From: Candidatus Rifleibacteriota bacterium
GTDB lineage: Bacteria > Muiribacteriota > Ozemobacteria > Ozemobacterales > Ozemobacteraceae
Assembly (NCBI GenBank): GCA_012520995.1
Contig: JAAYNI010000044.1
Span: 1-64,000, forward strand
Length of the DNA stretch: 64,000 nucleotides
Direction: 5' to 3'
In this document: piece after piece, positions 9,104-19,649 of the stretch
Position numbering within the stretch: position 1 is the first letter of the stretch
Layout of the letters: each line of letters begins with the position of its first letter
Notes under the pieces: model-generated
Databases searched by the model: none
Told to the model about the DNA's origin: nothing
Seen by the model: the letters and a program-made list of their open reading frames with translations, nothing else
Translations under genes and position numbers: made by a program

Positions 9104-10063
9104 TCACTCATTGCCAAAAACATAATCAATACTGGGAAAACTGTCAGGAACTTCTTCTCCTACCATGCCCACAAGCAAATATTCGTCCCAAACAGGGTCA
9201 TAGACAAAGTTATCAAGCAATCTGAAGTTTTCAATTTGTCCTGAAGACTTCACGTGAGTCCGTGGTCCCGTACAATGCATTTCAGCAGTGCCTATACTGA
9301 TTTTGTCATAGCCTGATTGTCCGATAGGAACATCCTTTTTTATTATCTCTTTGACCTTTTGTTCCAAGTCTTTGATCTTAATATCCGGTTTATCTTCAAA
9401 TTTTATTACAAAACCATGCTTCACGTCTGAGTGCAGAACCTGGCGTTTATAACCATAATCAGTATTGAGAAGCAAACTGGTTATATCTTCTGCCGAGTGA
9501 GCCATTATTCTGTATTTGGAAGTTTTTTCACAGTATTTTTTCAATGCTGTGGGAAAAGGACCAAACATAGTCGGACGGGTGACTATCAACTCTTCACCTA
9601 TAGCAAATAGAAGCTGCGCATTAAAGCCCAAGTGATCATAGATCAAATCGAAGTGTTCCATAATCACCCGTCTGCCATCGCCAATAACCTTATTTACGGC
9701 TTCGACAATTTCGAATGGCTGGTGAAATGCAAGCTCATAGCGAATATCCAAGTGGAAAGTATGAGGCGCGAAATAGTCTTCCGGCTCAAATTTGTAAATA
9801 CGAGCTTCAGGCATATTCACGCCGTTATCGTCGTTGGTAAGCTCAAGTCCCGGGAAAAGAGCTTTGATCAAGGTAGATTTCCCGGCACCTTCGCCGCCAA
9901 CTATTCCTATTATGAGATCGCTGGGCAGAAGATAACGCTGAGCCATAGTGCGACCCAGCATGTACATTCTCTGTCTCCCTCTCGGAGCGTAATACATCGA
10001 ATAGATGAGAGTTTCCGACCAGTAGGAAGCATCCCTTGAAAAAGATCTTCTGAAGTTTCCCAT
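9104..10063 (-). CDS. P-loop NTPase-like protein of the glutamate-mutase cluster (possibly the family annotated as 'alanine-tRNA synthetase second additional domain' protein)
   Basis: GIVGGEGAGKSTLIKAL Walker A; position in the cluster. Confidence 0.6.
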   Translation of the reverse strand: MGNFRRSFSRDASYWSETLIYSMYYAPRGRQRMYMLGRTMAQRYLLPSDLIIGIVGGEGAGKSTLIKALFPGLELTNDDNGVNMPEARIYKFEPEDYFAPHTFHLDIRYELAFHQPFEIVEAVNKVIGDGRRVIMEHFDLIYDHLGFNAQLLFAIGEELIVTRPTMFGPFPTALKKYCEKTSKYRIMAHSAEDITSLLLNTDYGYKRQVLHSDVKHGFVIKFEDKPDIKIKDLEQKVKEIIKKDVPIGQSGYDKISIGTAEMHCTGPRTHVKSSGQIENFRLLDNFVYDPVWDEYLLVGMVGEEVPDSFPSIDYVFGNE

Positions 10064-10064
10064 A

Positions 10065-10373
10065 TCAGAACTTTATGTTAAACAAAGGAGCATGCTGTTG
10101 AGCTCCGTAGATGTCCGTCTCTCCAAGAGCGCCTGAAGACATAGGACGTTTAATAGTGATTTTGACAGCGTGAGCCGGCTCAAACCAAATTATCCCCAAG
10201 ATATCTTCGACAGGAATTTTATAAAGTTCTGCGAACATCTCTTTATTTATGATTTTCTTGTCTTTGAACATCTTGAAATCTTCATGAGTCTTGAACATTA
10301 TGTCAAAGGTCAGCTCGTAGGGACCGGAGTTTTTAGATCTTATAACTTTAGCTACTTCAATTATATTCCTCAT
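10065..10373 (-). CDS. DUF4387-like protein
   Basis: About 100 aa, next to a DUF1446 gene; family recognised from the overall sequence pattern. Confidence 0.7.
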   Translation of the reverse strand: MRNIIEVAKVIRSKNSGPYELTFDIMFKTHEDFKMFKDKKIINKEMFAELYKIPVEDILGIIWFEPAHAVKITIKRPMSSGALGETDIYGAQQHAPLFNIKF

Positions 10374-10387
10374 TTGTTTTCTCCTTT

Positions 10388-11788
10388 TCAGACCAATTCA
10401 CCGTCTTTGAAGGTTTCGATTTTGTAATTGAAAATGGATTTTTCGGAATCTATTTCCATAATGTGATAAACCGCAAATTCGAAAACTTTTCCAACAGTGA
10501 TATCTGAAGGCGAGAATGGGAAGGCCAAATTACCTGCTGTAGAAACTCTGCCCTCATATCCATAATGCAGCATTGTAGATCTTGCAAGGCTGCAAAGCGA
10601 GTTTGCCTTGTCTTGGGTAGGAGCAACAGCTTCTATTACTACACAAAGTTCATGAGAAGTTATTTCCTTAACAGGTTCCAGAGCACCCATTACTCCATTT
10701 TTGCCATAAACATGGAATATAAGACCATCTGCAAGATAAGGATCGTTGGATATAAGATTTACCCTTTGTTTGACCTGTTCCAGAACCTTGTCAATTTTAG
10801 AGATCATTATGGGGTCTTTTGTACCAGCAATGCTAATAGTTCTATAGCCTATAAGTTTTGCCCCTTCAAGTTTCACCGTATATTTCTTAGCAGGAACAAA
10901 CTTGCTGCCCTTCACCTCAACCCTGCCGTTGCCTATATCTTTGAAAGAACAGGCTGTCAGGTCTATTTCACCGCCAGGACCTGGCAAATGATAAGGATCC
11001 GATTTTTCATAGAGGGTATGAGCCGCTGCTGATTCAGTCGTAAAAACTCTGTCATCAGAAAGAGCTTCAAGTATAAATGAATCTTTTGTCAGAGTGCCCA
11101 TAGCACAATCAGCGCCTGAACCTGGAGTAGCAGCTATAGCCGCACATTCAAGAATTTTTCCCATGTGCAAGGCCAATCCGGGATCAAAGCCTTTCATTAT
11201 AGGCAAAGCTGCGAAGCATGCAGGGTCATAGGCTCTTCCAGCCAGAACGACATCGCATCCTGCTTTCAAGGCCTCTTGCATAGTAGCTACGCCTATTTGG
11301 GCAACTATTTCGGTTGCATCATCAATATCTTGCTCAGTAAGTTCAGGAACATAGGTTAAAGGTGCAATCTTCCCGTCTTTCAAAGCTTTTTTCACTGTAT
11401 CTTTGCTTACAACGGAAGAAATTGTGCCAACTTTGAAAGAAAGCTTATTTTCAGCTGCAATTTCTTTGAGAATCTCATAACACCATTTAAAGTGTTCTGT
11501 TCCGCCTGAACCGCCAGCAGTTCCAACTACAACTGGAATTTTATTTTTAACCCCGGCAACAACCATACGACTCAAATCCTGCTTAACAAAAGCACGATCT
11601 GTAAAGGATTTTCCAGCTCCGAGATAATAGGGGCCGGGGTCAGTTGACCCCGCATCCACAGCTATTAAGTGCGGCTTTTTCTCCACACCTCTTTTAAAAG
11701 AGGCATCGGGGAATCCATATCCAAGAATCGCCGTAGGCGAAAGGACTCTGAATTCATTATTTCCGCTCATATTATTTTTCTTCTCCAT
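10388..11788 (-). CDS. AtuA-like protein (DUF1446, acyclic terpene utilization family)
   Basis: GYGFPDASFKRG and AVDAGSTDPGPYYLG family motifs; overlaps mal by 17 bp. Confidence 0.82.
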   Translation of the reverse strand: MEKKNNMSGNNEFRVLSPTAILGYGFPDASFKRGVEKKPHLIAVDAGSTDPGPYYLGAGKSFTDRAFVKQDLSRMVVAGVKNKIPVVVGTAGGSGGTEHFKWCYEILKEIAAENKLSFKVGTISSVVSKDTVKKALKDGKIAPLTYVPELTEQDIDDATEIVAQIGVATMQEALKAGCDVVLAGRAYDPACFAALPIMKGFDPGLALHMGKILECAAIAATPGSGADCAMGTLTKDSFILEALSDDRVFTTESAAAHTLYEKSDPYHLPGPGGEIDLTACSFKDIGNGRVEVKGSKFVPAKKYTVKLEGAKLIGYRTISIAGTKDPIMISKIDKVLEQVKQRVNLISNDPYLADGLIFHVYGKNGVMGALEPVKEITSHELCVVIEAVAPTQDKANSLCSLARSTMLHYGYEGRVSTAGNLAFPFSPSDITVGKVFEFAVYHIMEIDSEKSIFNYKIETFKDGELV

Positions 11789-13022
11789 GTTTCATTTCAA
11801 GTATAGCGACTGTTCGCTGCATTTCGTTATTAACAATAGTAAAAGCTTCGTCAAAGCCCATACCCGGTTTTGCCAAGAATCTGCAAGCTTGAGCTGCTAT
11901 CGCAATCTGTACACACATTTTAGTAGAGTTGTCAGTTTCGTTGCATGTTCCACCCTGATAGGCCTCAACGCCTTTTTCTTTGCAATAAACAACTGAATCT
12001 ATAATATTCTGAATTCCTCCAAGGTCAGGAGTCTTAATTTGAATCATGTGGCAAGCACCCGCATCAGCAAACTCTTTGATATCTTCTTTTGTGTTGCACC
12101 ATTCGTCAGCGACGATCTTGGCACCTGAACCCATAGCATCAAGATGTTCTTTAACGGCCTTCATAACCTTGATCTGGTCTTTTTTATTGCCGACATCAAC
12201 TGGACCTTCTATATATACCTCATAGTCGCCTGCGACCTTAGCAATTTTAGTAATATATTCAGCTACTTTCTGAGGATCATTGTTGAATATCTGTCCAATG
12301 GTTCCATAAACGTCAAAATGCAAAACGGGTTTATAATCAACTCTTTGTCTGAGATCGGCTATTCTGCGCACAAGCCATTTAACATAGTCAAGCATATGCT
12401 CGCCGTCTTTGCCGAGCTTCTCAACGCTGTTGTAAAGGGCATGAGGCAAAGCGTCAACTTCTTTGAGAATCATTTTGTCTGCATTGTCATATCTGTCATC
12501 GCCAGTCTGTCCAAATATAGGAACTGCTTTAGGAATTATAGGAAGACCGTATTCTTCGCAAAGAACTTCGCAAGGAAGCTTGAATTGCTGTTTTGCTCTG
12601 GCATCAAGAAGAGCCATAGAAAGACCATATTGGATTGCCTTATGAAGAGGCTTGCCATCAACTCTTATGGCACAGAATTTTTCTGTCATTTCTCTGAATG
12701 GAGCAATTTCCATACCTTCGAGTTTAGGTTTAAGATGCTCATTCATAAAGGGAATAAAGTCATCAGCCAAGAACAATGGATCGCGTCCGCCAGCACCTGA
12801 ATACTGAACTGCCGCACAGTCGCCTGTGGCTATCTGGCCATCTTCGAGCAAGAAAACTACGGAAATGCTCTGACCTGCTTGTCTGATCTGTGTAAAACCG
12901 GGAGTCTGAGGCTCTCCGACATAGACAAAACCGTCGTGCAAAGCACCAGATTTAATCGCTTTCTGGTCATCAAAATAAAATCCGCTGCTGCCCTTTGTGA
13001 AAACTACTTTTTTAATTTTCAT
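11772..13022 (-). CDS. mal: Methylaspartate ammonia-lyase
   Basis: Enolase-superfamily protein with FGQTGDDRYDNADKMI and KIVADEWCNT; cluster context. Confidence 0.92.
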   Translation of the reverse strand: MKIKKVVFTKGSSGFYFDDQKAIKSGALHDGFVYVGEPQTPGFTQIRQAGQSISVVFLLEDGQIATGDCAAVQYSGAGGRDPLFLADDFIPFMNEHLKPKLEGMEIAPFREMTEKFCAIRVDGKPLHKAIQYGLSMALLDARAKQQFKLPCEVLCEEYGLPIIPKAVPIFGQTGDDRYDNADKMILKEVDALPHALYNSVEKLGKDGEHMLDYVKWLVRRIADLRQRVDYKPVLHFDVYGTIGQIFNNDPQKVAEYITKIAKVAGDYEVYIEGPVDVGNKKDQIKVMKAVKEHLDAMGSGAKIVADEWCNTKEDIKEFADAGACHMIQIKTPDLGGIQNIIDSVVYCKEKGVEAYQGGTCNETDNSTKMCVQIAIAAQACRFLAKPGMGFDEAFTIVNNEMQRTVAILEMKHGEEK

Positions 13023-14473
13023 TTTGTTCTACCTATTAACCTTCCTTTGCTAATTGCATAAATATCATCGGTAACCATTTGGAAACTGACTTTTCTACGT
13101 TCATAATTGGCTCTCTCTTCCAGCCTTGCTTTGTGATATTCCATAACTTCGTCGCTAAGAGCCAATGAGCCTTTATTGTATATGCGGATCAAACCTTCAT
13201 TATCGCGCATAGGCAATATTTTACCATTGTTATAAATTGAAGGCGCGAAAGGCACGTCAAGAGTGCCCGCCTCAAATGCTGCCACAGTACCCTTTTCTAT
13301 GTCGCCGTCACCCAGTTCGTAAATCTTATCCATCAAGTCGGATATTTCGCGTTTGAGCAAGTCAAACTCTTCCTGGTATCTGCCGCCGAGAAGTATATTT
13401 TGTCCCTGTAAGAGATTAGCAACCTGTTTGGAACACTTGATACCTTGAGCATTTGCTTCCTTAGTGGGAATGCCTCTTGCTTCGTGAGGTGTTTTAACAA
13501 TAATTTTGTCAGCGCCTGCCATAACGCCTGCCGCCGTGCCCCATGAGATAACCGCAAAAGCTTTTGCTTCATCTGCTGGGAATCCACCCATCCATTGGTG
13601 GAAAACCGTTGTTAATTCATAATCTTCGAAGCCTTCTTTTTTGAAATAATAGTTAGCAACTTCTTTCAATGCTTTGAGAGCTACTACGTCCTGTAAAAGA
13701 TTTCCGCCTTGCCCGTATCCGAGTGTCAAGGATTTAACACCTTGTCTCAATGCCAATATGCCTTCGATTATTCCAACAACGTGGCTTATGCAAGGAGGAA
13801 CCAAGGTGCCCGTCAAAGGACCGAAAGGTTCCCTGTTAATTGAAATACCGCGTTCTTCATAAGCTCCCACAAGTCTGTCAACATACTTCCAGTCGTCAAT
13901 TGATTTTTGTATGGGAACTTTTTTAGCATAAGGCACGTTATAAGATATGCCGCCGCCCTCAAAGCTTGTAAAACCGCCCGCCAAAGAAATTTCGGCCAAA
14001 AGCCTGGCATCTGGCGTGCCATGTCTTATTTGAACAGGGACCTTAAGAGATTCAGTTACGATTCTGCATCCCTTTACTCCATGATTTACTGCAGGGAATC
14101 CGTTTAAAAGAGATGTTTTGGCCGCCAGCGATTTTTCGACTCCATCTGCTGCATTTTCATATTTATTCAGCCTTGTATAAGCGTCAATAGTTGTCGGGAG
14201 CAAATCAGCCTCGCCTTCGCTCTCCAGATATTGTAAAAGCTCAATATGGTCTTTTATAAGCGCTACACCTGCACGAGGCTGCAACAAAGTCACGCCATTC
14301 TTATGGGCTTTCCACAGGACTTTAGCGAAGTTTTTATTTTCCGGAATAGCTTTTTGGTATTCAACCGCCTCATCAAAATCTACTTCAGCCCCTGTAGGCC
14401 AAGTTTGAAGCACTTCATTGCGAATTTTATTGAATTCCTGTTCAGAAAGTTTATAATCACCCATTCCCAACAC
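13019..14473 (-). CDS. glmE: Methylaspartate (glutamate) mutase epsilon subunit
   Basis: Motifs RHGTPDARLL and GGGISYNVPYAK; 484 aa; upstream of mal. Confidence 0.94.
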   Translation of the reverse strand: MLGMGDYKLSEQEFNKIRNEVLQTWPTGAEVDFDEAVEYQKAIPENKNFAKVLWKAHKNGVTLLQPRAGVALIKDHIELLQYLESEGEADLLPTTIDAYTRLNKYENAADGVEKSLAAKTSLLNGFPAVNHGVKGCRIVTESLKVPVQIRHGTPDARLLAEISLAGGFTSFEGGGISYNVPYAKKVPIQKSIDDWKYVDRLVGAYEERGISINREPFGPLTGTLVPPCISHVVGIIEGILALRQGVKSLTLGYGQGGNLLQDVVALKALKEVANYYFKKEGFEDYELTTVFHQWMGGFPADEAKAFAVISWGTAAGVMAGADKIIVKTPHEARGIPTKEANAQGIKCSKQVANLLQGQNILLGGRYQEEFDLLKREISDLMDKIYELGDGDIEKGTVAAFEAGTLDVPFAPSIYNNGKILPMRDNEGLIRIYNKGSLALSDEVMEYHKARLEERANYERRKVSFQMVTDDIYAISKGRLIGRTK

Positions 14474-14476
14474 TCC

Positions 14477-15907
14477 TTAGTCCTTGATTTTGATTTGATT
14501 TAAAAGTTCAATAGCCAACTTTGCTGATTGTTTCGGATATTTTTCCGCCAAATTGCCAACCAGGGGCAATATATATTGGGTATCAGCATAATAAAGATAG
14601 TCAGTCGGAACAAGACTTATGGCATCAGACTTATCTTCATATTGAGGCACTGCAAGAGCTTTATTTTCTCTTCCCAGTGAAGCCAAATAGCCGCCTGTTC
14701 CTATAATTTTGTTTATTTTTCGCAAATCCTTGCCTGTCTGCACCCATACTCTGCCATTAGCCGTATAAGCTTGCTTCATGGTTCCCGCATGTCTGGTTAC
14801 AGCATGCCTGGCACAAATACCTCCCAAGTGAAAGTCAAAGGCTTTTTCTTCCGGCAAATCAGGCAAATAGCTAGTGTCAGCCGCCACTTTTTCAGTGTAT
14901 TCATGCATAGCAAGAGCTTCATCTTCACTCAGAGTTTCCGAGTTAACAAGTTCCTCTCGGCCTATCTCAAAAGAAGATACCGCAGTTACTCTCATGCCCA
15001 AATCTCCCTCTACAGTTCTCTTTAGCTTGGGTTCAGCCACTCCCTTAAGCATAGAGTCGGAAGAATCGGGATCAAAAGATTCACAAAACGAATAAAAATC
15101 GGTTGTAGCACCGCCTATATCCAGCATACCGAAAGAATCCCAACCAGGCACATTCTCTCCAATAGCTTTAGCAAGGTTATAAACAGCCAGAGGTGTCGGC
15201 AAAGGACGGCTATCAAATTTATTGACTAACTCTTTAAGACCTCTGCCTGCTACTATCTGCTCCAAAAAAATCTCTCTTATAGCAGTTCTAACTGGTTCTA
15301 TGTTAAGCTCGCCAAACTCAGGCATAACATTCTCTGTAATCACAAGCTTTTTGTCTTCGAGAATTTCTTCTATTTCTTCATCAACAGTAGAGTTGCCAGC
15401 ATAAATTATAGTGCCTGAAAAAGAAGAGGCAGCGAGTTTTTCAGCATTTGCCTGAACATAAAATTCATTTCCGCCATCTGTTCCGCCGCAAAGCAAGAGG
15501 ATGTCCAAATCTGCAGATTCAATTTCCCTGATATGCTTTCTGGCAAGTTTATATGGATAGGAAAAATATACTTTGGCTCCCGCTGAAAAAGCCGCAAGCC
15601 TGCCAATATGCAGTGACATGTCAGGCACCAAGCCAACAACGGCCATCTTGAGACCGCCTTTTGCAGAGGAAGAGAAAAAAACAGGAAGCTCGTCATGATC
15701 ATAATCGGGACGTTTCCAGTCTTGCGAAGGAACCAGTTTCTTTGCCACGGAATAAAAACCGTCAGGCAAATGCTCTACAGTTGTTGGAGAGAGTTGTCTG
15801 TCGAGAAGCTCCAACTTGCCGTCTTTTAATGCGAAAAGAGCACCCTTCGTGTAAGTAGAGCCAATATCTACGCAAATAAGCTGTTGCGAGTCAGTCTTTG
15901 TTTTCAC
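14477..15907 (-). CDS. glmL: Glutamate mutase reactivase-like protein GlmL
   Basis: [19 protein letters not shown]-type N-terminus and [12 protein letters not shown]; located between glmS and glmE. Confidence 0.9.
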   Translation of the reverse strand: MKTKTDSQQLICVDIGSTYTKGALFALKDGKLELLDRQLSPTTVEHLPDGFYSVAKKLVPSQDWKRPDYDHDELPVFFSSSAKGGLKMAVVGLVPDMSLHIGRLAAFSAGAKVYFSYPYKLARKHIREIESADLDILLLCGGTDGGNEFYVQANAEKLAASSFSGTIIYAGNSTVDEEIEEILEDKKLVITENVMPEFGELNIEPVRTAIREIFLEQIVAGRGLKELVNKFDSRPLPTPLAVYNLAKAIGENVPGWDSFGMLDIGGATTDFYSFCESFDPDSSDSMLKGVAEPKLKRTVEGDLGMRVTAVSSFEIGREELVNSETLSEDEALAMHEYTEKVAADTSYLPDLPEEKAFDFHLGGICARHAVTRHAGTMKQAYTANGRVWVQTGKDLRKINKIIGTGGYLASLGRENKALAVPQYEDKSDAISLVPTDYLYYADTQYILPLVGNLAEKYPKQSAKLAIELLNQIKIKD

Positions 15908-16331
15908 GTTCTTGTCGTCTTTTGCGAATATCTTGTCTTAAAAGCTCTGCCATATCCTCTAGCGGAAACTCCGGACTGAAAACTCGGTTGTACCCCATTT
16001 TTTTAAATTTCTCTTCTACAAGGGAATAATCAGTCTTCCCTACTACCAAGTTACCGCCTACATAGAGAATGATATCGTCCAAGCCCTGCTCAATACATTT
16101 TTCACGCAATCCGGCACAGTCAATTTCACCGTGACCGTACAATGATGAAACAAGGATTGCTTCCGCACCAGTTTCTATAGCGGCTGCAATATATTCTTCT
16201 TGGGAAACCATAACCCCTAGATTTACGACCTTGAATCCCTGTTCCGTAAAAAAGACGTTGAGTATCGTATTGCCTACTGAGTGACAATCGGAACCTATAA
16301 CGCCCAACACTACTGTCATTGGCTTCGACAT
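15891..16331 (-). CDS. glmS: Glutamate mutase sigma subunit (B12-binding)
   Basis: SDCHSVGN (DxHxxG) cobalamin-binding motif; 146 aa; first gene of the cluster. Confidence 0.93.
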   Translation of the reverse strand: MSKPMTVVLGVIGSDCHSVGNTILNVFFTEQGFKVVNLGVMVSQEEYIAAAIETGAEAILVSSLYGHGEIDCAGLREKCIEQGLDDIILYVGGNLVVGKTDYSLVEEKFKKMGYNRVFSPEFPLEDMAELLRQDIRKRRQERENKD

Positions 16332-16402
16332 ATTTCTTTCCTCACCCTATTATGTACATTCTTTTTTTAATTCCAAAAAACATGGATATTCTAATCAGCT
16401 TT

Positions 16403-16430
16403 ATAATAACAGATAGAATAAAATAATCAA
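16403..16430 (-). promoter_or_regulatory. Candidate promoter TTGATT-N16-TATTAT upstream of glmS
   Basis: Minus-strand reading: ttgatt attttattctatctgt tattat. Confidence 0.4.
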
Positions 16431-16439
16431 GAAATTAAC

Positions 16440-17252
16440 TTATTCTTTCAAGCTTCCCGCAGTCATTCCATTTATTATTTGTTTCTGAAAAAACCAGAAA
16501 ATCAAAACAAGCGGTAAGGAACTCACTCCAGATGCTGCCATAAGAATACCCCAATCTGTTGCATAAGCCCCTTGAGAAAAATAAGAAAGAGCTACAGGCA
16601 AAGTCCTGGCTTTAGAGGTTTCAGTAAGAATAAGAGGAAAAATAAAGGAATTCCATGTAGTTATAACAGTATTTATGGCCACAATGGCTAATGCAGGTCT
16701 TGTCAAAGGAAAAACCACATGCCTTAATATTGCAAACTCCCCTGCCCCATCTACTCTAGCGGTATGTTCTAAATCCTCGGGCAAAGCATCTATATATCTT
16801 TTCAGGAAAAAAACATTAAATCCGTTTAGCGCGAAAGGAATTATAAGAGCAAAAAGAGTGTCATAAATATTGGTTTTAACAGCAATATTGAGTATAGGAA
16901 ACAGCATTATATGATAAGGCAAAACTAAGGACAGCAAGACGGTTGCATACAAAAGTTTTTTAAAAGGAAACTCATATCTGGAAAACGCATAAGCGACTGG
17001 AACAGAAAAGAATATATTCGCAAACAAAACTGCGACCAGAACTATAAGACTATTCAAAAAGTAATGCCCAAACTTCGCTCCCGTAAGAACAGTTTCATAA
17101 TTAAACAGCGTCGGAGAATAGTTAAAAAGACTAGCCTGATCAAATCTCAAAAAAGATCGGAGAAGCATATAAAGAAAAGGAGAAAGATATAAAAAAGCTA
17201 AAATAGGCATTAATATAAAATAAAGACTCTTTGAGCGAAAATGCTTCTTCAC
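16440..17252 (-). CDS. Carbohydrate ABC transporter permease, MalG-like
   Basis: TM-rich; EAA-loop region DGAGEFAILRHVVFPLTRPAL. GTG start at 17252 overlaps the upstream stop (GTGA), so the longer ORF to 17522 is over-extended. Confidence 0.88.
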   Translation of the reverse strand: MKKHFRSKSLYFILMPILAFLYLSPFLYMLLRSFLRFDQASLFNYSPTLFNYETVLTGAKFGHYFLNSLIVLVAVLFANIFFSVPVAYAFSRYEFPFKKLLYATVLLSLVLPYHIMLFPILNIAVKTNIYDTLFALIIPFALNGFNVFFLKRYIDALPEDLEHTARVDGAGEFAILRHVVFPLTRPALAIVAINTVITTWNSFIFPLILTETSKARTLPVALSYFSQGAYATDWGILMAASGVSSLPLVLIFWFFQKQIINGMTAGSLKE

Positions 17253-19513
17253 AACAAAGCTTCCTTTTTTCTTAAAAGCCTGCTCTGTAAATAAGCAAGA
17301 GCCATAAGAGTCACGGCTACTACATAACCTATTGCAGAGGCATACCCCATGTTGTGATATCTGAAGCCTACTTGATAGAGATAATGAACAATAGTATTGG
17401 TATTGCCAAGAGGGCCTCCTCCCGTCAAAGTGAAAATTTCTGAAAATACTTGCCAACTTCTGATTGAGTTCATAATAAGTATCAAAACTGTCATTGGCAT
17501 TATAGACGGCAAAGTAATCCATCTAAGCTTTTGCCATTCGCCTGCCCCGTCCAACTCCGCAGACTCATAAAGTTCTTGGGGAACTGAAGTAAAAGCCGCC
17601 AAAAATAATATTGAGTAATAACCTGTATAAGTCCAAATGTTCATCAACATAATTGCAGGGAGAGCCAATTTGGCTTCTACAAGCCAAGCACGAGCTTCAA
17701 TTCCGAAAATAGACAAAAGAGCGTTAAAGAGTCCAAATGGAGAATAAAAAGCTTTAAAAATAGTCGCTACCACAACAATTGAAATAACTGAAGGAAAGAA
17801 AAATACAGACTTAAAAAAGGACGCAGCCGATTTCAAACGCGACAACATAAAGGCCAGAACCAGAGCCAAAAGTGTCGTTGCAGGGACAGTCCCCCCCACA
17901 AAAACAACAGTGTTAAAAAGAGCTTGCAGAAACTCACGATCTTTCAGCAGGGAGAAGTAATTTGAAAAACCGGTAAACGAGAGAAGATCAGGCATAAATA
18001 TGTCATATTTATAAAAACTCATTAAAAATGAAAAGACTGCCGGATAAAACCAAAAAACAGCAAAAATGATCAACCAAGGAGATAAAAAAATCATAGTATG
18101 AAGCGGATAGAGAATTCTGTTTTTTTTCTGAAGTTTACCGATTCCCAAATAATGAGGTCGGTTTTTAATAATAAAATAAAGCAACAAAGCGTTAATAATC
18201 AGAAAAATAACAATTATAGAAAGCAGCGCCACTTCGGATGAAGTCCTTAAGGCAGTCTCCTTGTCGCCAATAGATAGCGGCTGAGCATTAGAAGGATTAA
18301 GAACAGATCCTGCCGCATGTTCCGCAGCAAAAAGCTCTTGATGAAGTTCTTCACCGTACATTACTCGTTCGACAGTTTTATTCAGTATCCTCTCCAACTC
18401 TACCCATTCAGATACTATGGGAGGATGAACAGCGGTTTCCATTTGTTTGAGAAAAACATTAAGCTTTGGTTCTTCTCTGAAAACAGGCATGTTCAAAATA
18501 GCTTTATCGGCAGGAAAATTAAGCCAAGCTTCCTCTGTAATCGGCATGCTGTTGGCAATTTGTGTCATATGATGCACAAATTCGACCGCCAACTCTGGAT
18601 GTTTTGAGGTTTTAAAAACAGTCAAAACTTCGCCGCCCAGAAAAGAAGCATTATAGCCTTTATCGTGCGAAGGCTTAGGAATCAAGGCGACATCATAATT
18701 CAGGTTTGGAGCCTCTTTTGGATATCTTGAAAAATTCCATGAACCTGAAATATTTAGAGCGAGCTTCCCCCTTTTAAAAAGCTCGTCTAAAAAATCTTGT
18801 TTTTCTGAATAGGAATATTTCTGAAGCTCTTTATAAAAATCTAATGCTTCAGCTGTTTCTTTGCTGTTAAAAACAAAAGAGTTCTCTTCGTCAAGAATCT
18901 CTCCGCCGTTACCCCACACAAAAGGCATAAACTTTTTGTAAAGCACATGAGGTTCACCCGCGTTCATTCCGAAACCAAAAATGCCCTTGCGAGGTTCATT
19001 GGTTTTTTGGGCCGCATACAGTAGCTCTTGCCAAGTCTCAGGCGGCGAATAAATACCTGCTTTTTCCAAAAGATCTTTATTATAAAACAAGACTCTTGTG
19101 CTTACAAGCCAAGGCATGCCATAAAGGGTATCATCCCAAGTGACGGCCTCACTCATAAAATATTTGTCGCTGATATCAGCAGAACCCAAGGGGTACAAAA
19201 CCCCGGCATTCATGAATTTACCCATCCAGGTAGAGCCCATTTCACAGATATCGGGCTCCTTGCCATTCGCCATGGAAACCAAAATTTTATCCAAGGCGCT
19301 GCCCCAACTGACCTGCTCGTTTTTTATTTTAACGCCAGGATGCTCGGCCTCAAATCTTTCTATTGCTGGCAGAATCAGCTTAGGATCCCAATAATTCCAA
19401 AAAACCAACTCAATAGTTTCCGCAAAGAGAAACCGAGGGAGAAAAAATGCTATGAATATGAGCGCAGAGAATATTCTGCACCATCTAAATGGTATCTTAT
19501 TTTTTTTATCCAC
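17249..19513 (-). CDS. Fusion protein: extracellular sugar-binding domain plus MalF-like permease
   Basis: N-terminal signal peptide and SBP_bac family region (ELVFWNYWDPK...ERFEAEHPGVKI). C-terminal TMs with EAA loop SAELDGAGEWQKLRWITLPSIMP, in one uninterrupted 754-codon ORF. Confidence 0.9.
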   Translation of the reverse strand: MDKKNKIPFRWCRIFSALIFIAFFLPRFLFAETIELVFWNYWDPKLILPAIERFEAEHPGVKIKNEQVSWGSALDKILVSMANGKEPDICEMGSTWMGKFMNAGVLYPLGSADISDKYFMSEAVTWDDTLYGMPWLVSTRVLFYNKDLLEKAGIYSPPETWQELLYAAQKTNEPRKGIFGFGMNAGEPHVLYKKFMPFVWGNGGEILDEENSFVFNSKETAEALDFYKELQKYSYSEKQDFLDELFKRGKLALNISGSWNFSRYPKEAPNLNYDVALIPKPSHDKGYNASFLGGEVLTVFKTSKHPELAVEFVHHMTQIANSMPITEEAWLNFPADKAILNMPVFREEPKLNVFLKQMETAVHPPIVSEWVELERILNKTVERVMYGEELHQELFAAEHAAGSVLNPSNAQPLSIGDKETALRTSSEVALLSIIVIFLIINALLLYFIIKNRPHYLGIGKLQKKNRILYPLHTMIFLSPWLIIFAVFWFYPAVFSFLMSFYKYDIFMPDLLSFTGFSNYFSLLKDREFLQALFNTVVFVGGTVPATTLLALVLAFMLSRLKSAASFFKSVFFFPSVISIVVVATIFKAFYSPFGLFNALLSIFGIEARAWLVEAKLALPAIMLMNIWTYTGYYSILFLAAFTSVPQELYESAELDGAGEWQKLRWITLPSIMPMTVLILIMNSIRSWQVFSEIFTLTGGGPLGNTNTIVHYLYQVGFRYHNMGYASAIGYVVAVTLMALAYLQSRLLRKKEALL

Positions 19514-19649
19514 AGATTGTAAAAAAGGTGATTAGCGGCGAGTGGACTACAGACAGTGCTGTACAGCAAGGAAACAATGATATATTGTCTTGTGCAATTG
19601 GCACTGTATTTCACAAAACTTTCACTTGAAACACAGTGCCAGTTTGCTT

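Noticed and set aside
16332-16440. Cobalamin riboswitch upstream of the B12-dependent glutamate mutase genes
   Set aside because: The leader is about 100 bp, AT-rich, and shows no B12-box-like sequence.
17253-17522. N-terminal extension of the MalG-like permease ORF
   Set aside because: The extension is antisense-like filler inside the upstream gene. A GTG start in a GTGA overlap with the upstream stop explains the true N-terminus.
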